A DNA stretch of 5,816 nucleotides from assembly GCA_945645715.1 (NCBI GenBank), contig CALZFJ010000144.1:1-5816 (forward strand). Reading direction: 5' to 3'. The notes below the pieces were generated by a model. That model was not told the origin of the DNA, did no database searches, and was given only the letters and a program-made list of their open reading frames with translations. Source of the stretch: an uncultured Prevotellaceae bacterium (GTDB lineage: Bacteria; Bacteroidota; Bacteroidia; Bacteroidales; Muribaculaceae). Position numbers and translations under genes: made by a program. Shown piece after piece: positions 1 to 5,773 of this stretch (the stretch's first letter is position 1; each line of letters starts with the position of its first letter).

Positions 1-24
1 AAAATGAAAAACTTCGTTTTTCTT

Positions 25-55
25 TTTGTTTCTGCACTCGTTTGTAGTAACTTTG
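25..55 (+). promoter_or_regulatory. Promoter consensus in repeat copy 1 (possible upstream phoH promoter)
   Basis: TTTG at 25-28 and TAACTTTG at 48-55 are separated by 19 bases. This fits the Bacteroidota primary sigma factor consensus TTTG-N19..21-TAnnTTTG. It is identical to the copy 85 bp downstream, so it may be a tandem promoter for phoH or just a by-product of the repeat. Activity is inferred only from the motif. Confidence 0.5.
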
Positions 56-109
56 GATAAGTTACGTCGGCACTCGGCATAGCCAAAAATGAAAAACTTC
101 GTTTTTCTT

Positions 110-140
110 TTTGTTTCTGCACTCGTTTGTAGTAACTTTG
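110..140 (+). promoter_or_regulatory. Probable phoH-purC-menG promoter (in repeat copy 2)
   Basis: TTTG at 110-113 and TAACTTTG at 133-140 with a 19-base spacer match the Bacteroidota -33/-7 consensus exactly. Transcription would start a few bases after 140, leaving a leader of roughly 50-55 nt before the ATG at 201. No other TAnnTTTG with a properly spaced TTTG is visible between here and the gene. The promoter lies wholly within the 55-bp repeat. Confidence 0.65.
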
Positions 141-200
141 TAGCAGATTTGGCGGTAGAGCCTCAATGCACTCCGCTGAATCGTGATTTTTAGTTTGCAA

Positions 201-1214
201 ATGATTGAACGCATTATAATTATCGACAAAGTTGACCCGGTGACTTTCTATGGGGTTAACAACGCTAACATTCAGCTAATACGCAATCTTTTCCCGAAAT
301 TGCGCATGGCTGCCCGTGGCACTATCATCAAGGTGATTGGCGATGATGCCGAAACTTCGGTTTTCGAGGAGAAAATCAAGAAACTTGAGGATTACTGCGC
401 CAAATACAACAAACTCACGAGCGAGGTGATTATCGACACCGTGCGCGGTGAGTCGCCCAAGGAGATTGAGCTTGACGACGTGATAATCTATGGCGTGAAT
501 GGCAAGCCGATATCGGGTCGCACCCCCAACCAGCAGCTACTGGTGAACACTTTCAAGAAAAACGACCTCACGTTTGCACTCGGTCCGGCAGGAACGGGAA
601 AGACCTACGTGGCTATCGCCCTGGCTGTGCGTGCCCTGAAGAACCGCGAGGTGCGGAAAATCATTCTCTCGCGCCCGGCTGTGGAGGCCGGCGAGAAACT
701 TGGATTCTTGCCCGGCGACATGAAGGACAAAATCGACCCCTATCTCCAGCCCCTCTATGATGCACTGGAGGATATGATTCCTGCAGCAAAGCTGAAGGAG
801 TACATGGAGGGCAATGTGATTCAGATTGCTCCGCTGGCGTTCATGCGCGGCCGCACGCTCAACGAGGCTGTGATTGTGCTCGACGAGGCTCAGAACACCA
901 CCACGCACCAAATCAAGATGTTCCTCACGCGCCTCGGCATGGGCTCGAAGATGATCATCACCGGCGACGTGACGCAAATCGACCTTCCGCGCACCACCCA
1001 GTCGGGACTGGTGCAGGCGCTGGGCATTCTGCGCGGTGTGCCGGGAATAGGGCGTGTGGAATTTGACAAGAAGGACATTGTGCGCCACAAGCTGGTGCAG
1101 CGCATTGTGGAGGCCTACGAGCGCCACGATGAGGCTGTGCGTGCTGAGGCTGCCGCCGAAAGAGCTGCAAGAAAGGCTGCCGGCATAACCGAAACCGACA
1201 ACAAAACAGAATAA
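201..1214 (+). CDS. phoH: PhoH family ATPase (PhoH/PhoL-like)
   Basis: This encodes a 337-residue cytoplasmic P-loop ATPase of the PhoH family (PF02562). The family is linked to RNA metabolism and phosphate or stress responses, but its exact substrate is not settled. Walker A, GPAGTGKT, is at residues 128-135 and Walker B, VIVLDEAQN, at 224-232. Between them are the conserved segments LSRPAVEAGEKLGFLPGDMK and APLAFMRGRTLN. After Walker B come the TGDVTQIDLP segment and, near the C-terminus, the DIVRHKLVQRIVEAYE helix. The first ~100 residues are the usual N-terminal region (DPVTFYGVNNANIQ). The ATG at 201 is chosen over an in-frame GTG at 183 because homologues I recall begin with MIE and the strand just upstream is leader-like. 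The last ~25 residues form an Ala/Glu/Arg-rich tail that is probably disordered. purC starts 38 bp downstream with no promoter between, so co-transcription is likely. The length is normal for the family. Confidence 0.95.
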   Translation: MIERIIIIDKVDPVTFYGVNNANIQLIRNLFPKLRMAARGTIIKVIGDDAETSVFEEKIKKLEDYCAKYNKLTSEVIIDTVRGESPKEIELDDVIIYGVNGKPISGRTPNQQLLVNTFKKNDLTFALGPAGTGKTYVAIALAVRALKNREVRKIILSRPAVEAGEKLGFLPGDMKDKIDPYLQPLYDALEDMIPAAKLKEYMEGNVIQIAPLAFMRGRTLNEAVIVLDEAQNTTTHQIKMFLTRLGMGSKMIITGDVTQIDLPRTTQSGLVQALGILRGVPGIGRVEFDKKDIVRHKLVQRIVEAYERHDEAVRAEAAAERAARKAAGITETDNKTE

Positions 1215-1252
1215 CCGAAATTTTTATATAAACACAGATAATATATCAACAC

Positions 1253-2203
1253 ATGGCAACATTAGTTAGAACCGACTACAATTTTGAGGGACAAAAAAGT
1301 GTGTATCACGGAAAAGTGCGCGACGTGTATGACATCAACGACGACGTGCTGGTGATGATTGCAACCGACCGTATCTCAGCCTTCGACGTTATCCTGCCCA
1401 AGGGCATTCCGTCGAAAGGACAGGTGCTCAACCAGATCGCGGCTTCCTTCCTCGACGCTACCGCCGACATCGTGCCCAACTGGAAGCTTGCCACTCCCGA
1501 CCCGATGGTGACCGTGGGACTGAAGTGCGAAGGATTCCGCGTGGAGATGATTATCCGCGGCTACCTCACCGGCAGCGCATGGCGTGAATATCAGGCTGGC
1601 TGCCGCGAGCTTTGCGGCGTGAAGCTCCCTGATGGAATGCGCGAGAACGAGCGCTTCCCCGAGCCTATCATCACTCCCACCACCAAAGCCGATGCCGGAC
1701 ACGACGAGAACATCTCACGCGAGGAGATTATCGCCCAGGGCATCGTGAGCAAGGAAGACTATGAGACGATGGAGCGCTACACACGCGCCCTCTTTGCCCG
1801 TGGCACCGAAATAGCGGCTGCAAAGGGATTGATTCTGGTCGATACTAAATATGAGTTTGGCAAGCGCGACGGCAAGGTGATTCTCATCGACGAGATTCAC
1901 ACCCCCGACTCTTCTCGCTACTTCTATGCCGAGGGCTACGAGGAGCGCTTCGAGAAGGGTGAGGCTCAGCGCCAGCTCTCGAAGGAATTTGTGCGCCAGT
2001 GGCTTATCGACCACAACTTCATGGGCAAAGCCGGTCAGCAGGTGCCTGAGATGACCGACGAATACTGCGAGTCGGTATCGCAGCGCTACATTGAGCTTTA
2101 TGAGCACATCACCGGCGAGAAATTCGTCCCGGCTACCGATGAAGATATTGCAGCCCGCATCGAGAAGAATGTGGCAGCTTATCTGGCTACCCTCAACAAA
2201 TAA
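1253..2203 (+). CDS. purC: Phosphoribosylaminoimidazole-succinocarboxamide synthase (SAICAR synthase)
   Basis: This is the SAICAR synthase of de novo purine synthesis. It joins CAIR and L-aspartate using ATP to give SAICAR in the cytoplasm. At 316 residues it is the longer form found in Bacteroidota and yeast rather than the ~240-residue enterobacterial form. Visible signatures are GKVRDVYD (residues 20-27, N-terminal ATP-binding lobe), DRISAFD (39-45, first family signature), EMIIRGYLTGSAW (98-110) and DEIHTPDSSRY (213-223, second signature, catalytic/metal region). The C-terminal extension (FVRQWL to the end) matches the long-form enzyme. The ATG at 1253 is the only reasonable start, and the upstream bases are A/T-rich with no Shine-Dalgarno, as usual in this phylum. 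No purine riboswitch or independent promoter is visible in the 38-bp gap from phoH, so expression probably depends on the phoH promoter. The reading frame is intact. Confidence 0.97.
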   Translation: MATLVRTDYNFEGQKSVYHGKVRDVYDINDDVLVMIATDRISAFDVILPKGIPSKGQVLNQIAASFLDATADIVPNWKLATPDPMVTVGLKCEGFRVEMIIRGYLTGSAWREYQAGCRELCGVKLPDGMRENERFPEPIITPTTKADAGHDENISREEIIAQGIVSKEDYETMERYTRALFARGTEIAAAKGLILVDTKYEFGKRDGKVILIDEIHTPDSSRYFYAEGYEERFEKGEAQRQLSKEFVRQWLIDHNFMGKAGQQVPEMTDEYCESVSQRYIELYEHITGEKFVPATDEDIAARIEKNVAAYLATLNK

Positions 2204-2224
2204 CAAGCATCAAAAAACATGTAA

Positions 2225-2265
2225 GCAGCCATAGCCTGAACTTATAGCAGCTATGGCTGCTATAA
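2225..2265 (+). promoter_or_regulatory. Two mutually exclusive hairpins between purC and menG
   Basis: Hairpin A pairs GCAGCCATAG (2225-2234) with CTATGGCTGC (2251-2260), a perfect 10-bp stem with a 16-base loop. Hairpin B pairs TTATAGCAGC (2242-2251) with GCTGCTATAA (2256-2265), a perfect 10-bp stem with a 4-base TATG loop. The right arms overlap, so only one can form at a time. Hairpin B is followed by AATAAC, not a U-tract, so it is not a classic intrinsic terminator. It ends 16 bases before the GTG start of menG. A role as attenuator, processing site or mRNA stabiliser is possible but is inference. Confidence 0.55.
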
Positions 2266-2281
2266 AATAACTACACTGCAA

Positions 2282-3022
2282 GTGAACTACAAAGCCGAAT
2301 CAATAAAGCCCTATAACGACACCGACAGCAAGACGGGGCAGGTGCGACAGATGTTTGACTCTATTGCACCGGCTTACGACTTCATGAACCGCGCCATGAC
2401 GCTCGGAATCGACCGCTTGTGGCGCCGAAAGGCTGTGCGCATGCTCGGCAAATCGCAGCCTCAGCACATTCTCGACGTGGCTACGGGTACCGGCGACCTT
2501 GCCTTGCTGCTTCACCGTATGCTCAAGCCCAAGCAGGGAATTGTGGGCATCGACCTTTCGGAAGGAATGTTGAGTGTGGCACGGCGCAAAGTGGCTGATG
2601 CCGGGCTTGCCGACGCTATTGCCTTTGAGACCGGCGACTGCCTGAATCTGCGCTTTGCCGACGGCTCTTTTGATGCCGTGACTGTGGCTTATGGCGTGCG
2701 CAACTTCGAGCACCTCGACCAAGGATATGCCGAGATGCACCGCGTGCTTGCCAAGGGCGGTGTACTCTGCGTGGTGGAGCTTTCCACACCCACCGGGTGG
2801 CTTACGCGCAAGCTCTACGACCTATACACGCTCCACATAATTCCGCTTGTAGGCAGGCTGGTGTCGCACGACGTGCGTGCCTATCGCTATTTGCCTGAGA
2901 GCATAGCGGCAGTGCCTCAGGGTGAGGCTATGCTTGGCATTATGCGTGCAGCGGGTTTCACCGAGTGCAGCTTCAAGGCTCTCACTTTCGGCACCTGCAC
3001 CATCTATCTTGCCACAAAATAA
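2282..3022 (+). CDS. menG: Demethylmenaquinone methyltransferase (UbiE/MenG/COQ5 family)
   Basis: This SAM-dependent C-methyltransferase of 246 residues makes menaquinol from demethylmenaquinol, the last step of menaquinone synthesis. Bacteroidales use menaquinone for fumarate respiration, so the Men role is preferred over a ubiquinone role. The SAM-binding motif I is ILDVATGTGDLA (63-74). The family signatures are the YDFMNRAMTLGIDRLWRRKA segment (32-51), YGVRNFEH (137-144) and RVLAKGG followed by VELSTP (165-170). The start is GTG at 2282. No in-frame ATG lies between the upstream stop (2237-2239) and 2282, and the next ATG would remove the conserved N-terminus (IKPYN, QMFDSIAPAYD). It is probably the third gene of a phoH-purC-menG transcript, since no consensus promoter is visible in the 78-bp gap, though two alternative hairpins sit there. 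The C-terminus (GTCTIYLATK) is complete. Confidence 0.95.
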   Translation: MNYKAESIKPYNDTDSKTGQVRQMFDSIAPAYDFMNRAMTLGIDRLWRRKAVRMLGKSQPQHILDVATGTGDLALLLHRMLKPKQGIVGIDLSEGMLSVARRKVADAGLADAIAFETGDCLNLRFADGSFDAVTVAYGVRNFEHLDQGYAEMHRVLAKGGVLCVVELSTPTGWLTRKLYDLYTLHIIPLVGRLVSHDVRAYRYLPESIAAVPQGEAMLGIMRAAGFTECSFKALTFGTCTIYLATK

Positions 3023-3038
3023 GGCAAGAGATTGATGC

Positions 3039-3232
3039 CTTTCAAAATATTTTGAAGCTTTGCGCTCGACTTGCACAAATTTTTGATAACTTTGGCGGCG
3101 TCTTGGCAAATCTTTCAAAATAAATTTTGAAGCTTTGCGCTCGACTTGCACAAATTTTTGATAACTTTGGCGGCGTCTTGGCAAATCTTTCAAAATAATT
3201 TTGAAGCTTTGCGCTCGACTTGCACAAATTTT
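3039..3232 (+). repeat. Tandem repeat, 2 full and 1 partial copy (family B)
   Basis: Bases 3050-3123 and 3125-3198 are identical over 74 bp. A third copy (3199-3232) matches the first 34 bases and then diverges into the pfkA promoter region. Each copy begins with an A/T-rich inverted repeat with arms TTCAAAAT/ATTTTGAA. At 3041-3056 this is a perfect 16-bp palindrome, and at 3114-3131 and 3189-3205 the arms are separated by two bases and one base. Each full copy contains TAACTTTG (3087-3094, 3162-3169), the same -7-like element found in family A. The array lies within the 271-bp gap between menG and pfkA. Antisense reading frames here only reflect the repetition. Confidence 0.92.
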
Positions 3233-3236
3233 GTTG

Positions 3237-3244
3237 TATATTTG
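3237..3244 (+). promoter_or_regulatory. Probable pfkA promoter, -7 element TATATTTG
   Basis: TATATTTG at 3237-3244 fits the Bacteroidota -7 consensus TAnnTTTG and gives a leader of about 40-45 nt before the pfkA ATG. The nearest upstream TTTG (3208-3211) is 25 bases away, longer than the preferred 19-21, so the -33 element is weak or absent. The element sits immediately after the truncated third family B copy, about where the full copies carry TAACTTTG. Confidence 0.55.
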
Positions 3245-3293
3245 CAACTTAGAAACAAAAAACAATACTCACACATAAACAAATTTTGTTATT

Positions 3294-4274
3294 ATGGCAG
3301 GAATTAATTGTATTGGTATTCTCACTTCGGGAGGTGATGCTCCGGGGATGAACGCCGCTATCCGTGCGGTGACTCGCTCAGCCATTTTCGGCGGATTCAA
3401 GGTGAAGGGTATCTATCGCGGTTATCGCGGACTTATCACCGGTGAGATTCAGGAGTTTAAGACCCAGAATGTGTCGAATATCATTCAAGCGGGCGGAACA
3501 ATACTGAAAACTGCCCGCTGCAAGGAGTTTCAAACTCCCGAAGGCCGTCAGTTAGCCTATGAGACTCTTAAAAAAGAGGGTATCGATGCCCTCGTGGTGA
3601 TTGGCGGTGACGGTTCGCTCACCGGTGCCCGCATATTTGCCACTGAGTTCAATTTCCCCATTGTCGGTCTGCCCGGCACTATCGATAACGACCTCTATGG
3701 CACCGACAAAACCATTGGATACGACACTGCACTCAACACCATCATGGAGTGCGTGGATAAAATACGCGACACTGCCACATCTCACGAGCGACTCTTCTTC
3801 ATCGAGGTGATGGGTCGCGATGCAGGCTTCCTTGCTCTCAACGGCGCTATCGCCACAGGTGCCGAGGCTGCCATCATTCCCGAGATTTCTACAGAGGTCG
3901 ATCAGCTTGCCGAGCTTATCCAGAGCGGATTCCGCAAGAGCAAGAACTCCTCGATTGTGCTTGTGGCTGAAAGCCCCATCACAGGCGGTGCAATGGCTCT
4001 TGCCGAGCGCGTGAAAAACGAGTATCCGCAATACGACGTGCGCGTAACTATCCTCGGTCACTTGCAGCGTGGTGGCTCACCTACTGCCGTCGATCGCATT
4101 CTCGCATCGCGCATGGGTGCCGCTGCCGTCGATGCTCTACTTGAAGACCAACGCAATGTGATGATCGGTATTCGCAACGACGAAATCGTGTATGTGCCTT
4201 TCTCAAAGGCTATCAAGAACGACAAGCCCATCAACCGCGAGCTGCTCAACACCCTGCGCCGTCTCTCAATTTAA
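3294..4274 (+). CDS. pfkA: ATP-dependent 6-phosphofructokinase
   Basis: This is glycolytic phosphofructokinase of group A, phosphorylating fructose 6-phosphate to fructose 1,6-bisphosphate in the cytoplasm. The length of 326 residues is close to E. coli PfkA (320). The phosphate loop is SGGDAPGMN (12-20) and the nucleotide-binding motif is GGDGS (104-108). The catalytic segment PGTIDNDLYGT has its Asp base at 131 and Asp133 beside it. The sugar-phosphate residues are Arg166 and MGR (173-175), and the family signature HLQRGGSPTAVDR starts at 256. Gly107 in GGDGS and Gly128 before TIDND are the residues typical of ATP users. Pyrophosphate-dependent enzymes have Asp and Lys at these sites, so ATP dependence is favoured. 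The ATG at 3294 gives the expected N-terminus. The Smr gene follows after 47 bp without a visible promoter or terminator, so the two are likely co-transcribed. Confidence 0.97.
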   Translation: MAGINCIGILTSGGDAPGMNAAIRAVTRSAIFGGFKVKGIYRGYRGLITGEIQEFKTQNVSNIIQAGGTILKTARCKEFQTPEGRQLAYETLKKEGIDALVVIGGDGSLTGARIFATEFNFPIVGLPGTIDNDLYGTDKTIGYDTALNTIMECVDKIRDTATSHERLFFIEVMGRDAGFLALNGAIATGAEAAIIPEISTEVDQLAELIQSGFRKSKNSSIVLVAESPITGGAMALAERVKNEYPQYDVRVTILGHLQRGGSPTAVDRILASRMGAAAVDALLEDQRNVMIGIRNDEIVYVPFSKAIKNDKPINRELLNTLRRLSI

Positions 4275-4321
4275 ACAATCACACAGAAAACGAAAAAACT
4301 TTTTTTATTCACAGCTGATAA

Positions 4322-5386
4322 ATGGCTAAAGTTAACGATATTGTCCGCTTCCTGAATGCTACAGGGGGCGGACGTATTTCACGAATAGAGGGCAACATCG
4401 CCTACGTGGAAGACTCCGACGGCTTTGAGCAGCCGGTGCTGCTGCGCGAGTGCGTGGTGGTAGATGCCTCAAAGCCCAAGGCTACAGCCTACGACCGCCC
4501 CATCATTCCTGCTCCAAGCAAAGAGGAGAAGCCTCTGCGCCCCGAGCCGGCTCCTGCCCCGGTGGTAGAGACCGAGGAGGGCGATGTGCTCAATGTGGTG
4601 CTTGCCTACGAGCCTCGCGAGCTGAAGCACCTCAACACTACCTCCTACGATGCCTATCTCGTGAACGACAGCAACTACTATCTCTATGTTGCCTACATGA
4701 CCCGCGGCGACAACGCCACCGGAATGTGGCGCACTCGCTTCCACGGCATTGTGGAGCCTAACATGCAGGTGCAGCTTGAGGAATTCGGGCACGCCGACCT
4801 CACCGAGATGTCGCGCGTGGCAGTACAATACGTTGCCTTCAAGGAAGGGAAAGACTTCAAGCTGAAAAATCCCGCATTGGTGGAGCACCGCCTCGATACA
4901 ACTAAATTCTACAAGATTCACTGCTTCCACGATTGCGAATACTTCGATTCGCCCGTGCTTGCCCTCGACGTGGTGCGAAACGACCGTCCGGCACGACAAA
5001 TGGTAATCGATAGCAGCGAACTTGAACGTGCAATGCAGCAGAAGCGCAACGCCGACCGCCCCAACCGCCGCCCGGTAGAGAAGCACAACAAGGTGAAAGG
5101 CGAAATCATAGAGTGCGACCTGCACATCAATGAGCTGGTGGATACCACTGCCGGAATGAGCAACAGCGACATGCTGCAACTGCAACTCGACAAATTCAAC
5201 GAGGTGATGCGCGAGAACCTGCGACGCCCCGGAGCAAAAGTGGTGTTTATCCACGGTAAAGGCGAGGGAGTGCTGCGCAAGGCACTACTCGACGAGCTGC
5301 GGCGCAAATATCCGCGCTGCGAGGCACAGGACGCGAGCTTCCGCGAATATGGCTTCGGAGCCACTCTTGTGAAGCTACATCAGTGA
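4322..5386 (+). CDS. DUF2027 and Smr domain-containing protein
   Basis: This 354-residue predicted cytoplasmic protein has an architecture I associate with Bacteroidota, often annotated 'Smr/MutS family' or 'DUF2027'. Residues 1-50 look like a small beta-barrel module (VNDIVRF, GGGRISRIEG, IAYVED). Residues ~52-86 form a Pro/Glu/Ala-rich linker. Residues ~87-222 are the DUF2027 region. Residues ~230-262 are a basic Arg/Lys/Gln-rich linker. Residues ~263-354 are the Smr domain. The Smr motifs are DLHI (266-269) in place of the usual DLHG, then FIHGKGEGVLR with HGKGEG at 311-316, and the C-terminal FREYGFGATLV. Smr domains are known as nucleases or nucleic-acid binders in MutS2 and related proteins, but there is no MutS ATPase here. 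The cellular role is unknown. It follows pfkA by 47 bp in the same direction. No signal peptide or membrane segment is visible. Confidence 0.9.
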   Translation: MAKVNDIVRFLNATGGGRISRIEGNIAYVEDSDGFEQPVLLRECVVVDASKPKATAYDRPIIPAPSKEEKPLRPEPAPAPVVETEEGDVLNVVLAYEPRELKHLNTTSYDAYLVNDSNYYLYVAYMTRGDNATGMWRTRFHGIVEPNMQVQLEEFGHADLTEMSRVAVQYVAFKEGKDFKLKNPALVEHRLDTTKFYKIHCFHDCEYFDSPVLALDVVRNDRPARQMVIDSSELERAMQQKRNADRPNRRPVEKHNKVKGEIIECDLHINELVDTTAGMSNSDMLQLQLDKFNEVMRENLRRPGAKVVFIHGKGEGVLRKALLDELRRKYPRCEAQDASFREYGFGATLVKLHQ

Positions 5387-5437
5387 ATTAAATCCACGTG
5401 ACTCTATCGTAGCACGATTAAGTCGCAACATTGCTTT

Positions 5438-5538
5438 GATTTTGTAGGCCTTGCGGCAGAACGCCTTGCAGCAGATGGTGCTTCGATTTTGTGGGCTTCG
5501 CGGCAGAAGGTTTCGATTTTGTGGACCTTGCGGCAGCA
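5438..5538 (+). repeat. Three degenerate ~24-bp repeats (family C)
   Basis: Three related units begin at 5438, 5485 and 5515, each of the form GATTTTGTRGRCYTYGCGGCAG with a few substitutions. The first two starts are 47 bp apart and the next two 30 bp apart. A possible partial remnant, CCTTGCAGCAGATGG, starts near 5464, and a further CAGCAGATGCAGCA lies at about 5568-5580. The region lies in the 277-bp gap between the Smr gene and tRNA-Lys and has no convincing gene. The function is unknown. It resembles neither family A nor family B in sequence. Confidence 0.65.
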
Positions 5539-5596
5539 AGCATCGCCCTCATTTTCAGCAGTTTTACAGCAGATGCAGCAAAAAATGTGTAAAAAA

Positions 5597-5628
5597 TTTG
5601 GTAATTACCGAAAAAAGCAGTAATTTTG
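5597..5628 (+). promoter_or_regulatory. Full-consensus promoter of tRNA-Lys
   Basis: TTTG at 5597-5600 and TAATTTTG at 5621-5628 are separated by 20 bases, a perfect match to TTTG-N19..21-TAnnTTTG. The predicted start, a few bases after 5628, gives a short leader of about 30 nt before the tRNA. A 10-bp palindrome, GGTAATTACC (5600-5609), overlaps the last base of the -33 element and the start of the spacer. Confidence 0.75.
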
Positions 5629-5663
5629 CAACGCTTTTGGGGAATACCTGGAGCAAATAAGGA

Positions 5664-5736
5664 GATTCGCTAGCTCAGCTGGTAGAGCACAACACTTTTA
5701 ATGTTGGGGTCTTGGGTTCGAGCCCCAAGCGGATCA
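5664..5736 (+). tRNA. tRNA-Lys (anticodon TTT)
   Basis: This is a 73-base tRNA that folds cleanly. The acceptor stem GATTCGC (5664-5670) pairs with GCGGATC (5729-5735) with one G-U pair. The D stem is GCTC/GAGC (5673-5676, 5685-5688). The anticodon stem is CAACA/TGTTG (5690-5694, 5702-5706), with loop CTTTTAA placing the TTT anticodon at 5697-5699. The T stem TTGGG/CCCAA (5712-5716, 5724-5728) carries loop TTCGAGC. The discriminator base is A at 5736. The 3' CCA is not encoded (CTC follows), so it must be added by nucleotidyltransferase. The gene is preceded by its own consensus promoter and followed by an intrinsic terminator, so it is a single-gene unit. Confidence 0.97.
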
Positions 5737-5743
5737 CTCAAGG

Positions 5744-5773
5744 AAATCGCTGATAGAAATATCAGCGATTTTT
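5744..5773 (+). terminator. Intrinsic terminator of tRNA-Lys
   Basis: AAATCGCTGATA (5744-5755) pairs perfectly with TATCAGCGATTT (5760-5771) across a GAAA tetraloop, and the descending arm runs into a TTTTT tract (5769-5773). It starts 8 bases after the tRNA. The flanking A and T runs could let it work from both sides. Nothing further is recognised from 5774 to the window end. Confidence 0.9.

Larger units (their letters stand above)
1..140 (+). repeat. Two copies of a 55-bp direct repeat (family A), 85-bp period
   Basis: Positions 1-55 and 86-140 are identical over 55 bp and are separated by 30 bp of non-repeated sequence (56-85). Each copy has three parts in order. The first is an A/T-rich inverted repeat, GAAAAAC-TTC-GTTTTTC (6-22 and 91-107), which extends past one mismatch into AAAA/TTTT. 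The second is a TTTG (25-28, 110-113). The third is TAACTTTG (48-55, 133-140). The window begins inside or exactly at the edge of the first copy, so the array may continue upstream. It is intergenic and encodes no convincing protein. Confidence 0.9.

Noticed and set aside
183..200. GTG start for phoH six codons upstream of the ATG at 201
   Set aside because: Homologues I recall begin at MIE, which matches the ATG at 201. The extra six residues (MIFSLQ) match nothing conserved.
537..1127. Long minus-strand reading frame inside phoH, and similar antisense frames in purC, menG, pfkA and the Smr gene
   Set aside because: They lie opposite well-supported conserved genes, have no recognisable domains, and are expected in GC-moderate coding DNA.
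3041..3056. Family B palindrome as an intrinsic terminator for menG
   Set aside because: The stem is almost entirely A/T with no stable GC core and no proper U-tract after it. It also recurs in every repeat copy, so it is better treated as part of the repeat.
3039..3232. CRISPR array
   Set aside because: The copies are contiguous with a 74-75-bp period and no variable spacers. The repeat is far too long, and no cas genes are nearby.
2822..3265. Minus-strand reading frames of 147 and 61 codons across the family B array
   Set aside because: The predicted peptides are just the repeat translated two or three times, basic and low in complexity. They overlap the 3' end of menG and have no recognisable domain.
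3294..4274. Pyrophosphate-dependent phosphofructokinase
   Set aside because: The deciding positions are Gly (GGDGS and PGTIDND), which indicate ATP use. The pyrophosphate type would have Asp and Lys.
5406..5418. ATCGT-AGC-ACGAT hairpin as terminator of the Smr gene
   Set aside because: Only a 5-bp stem with a 3-base loop and no U-tract, which is within chance expectation.
5451..5660. 69-codon plus-strand reading frame between the Smr gene and tRNA-Lys
   Set aside because: It is built from the family C repeat (RFCG-type repetition), rich in Arg and Cys, and runs through the tRNA promoter. No domain is recognisable.
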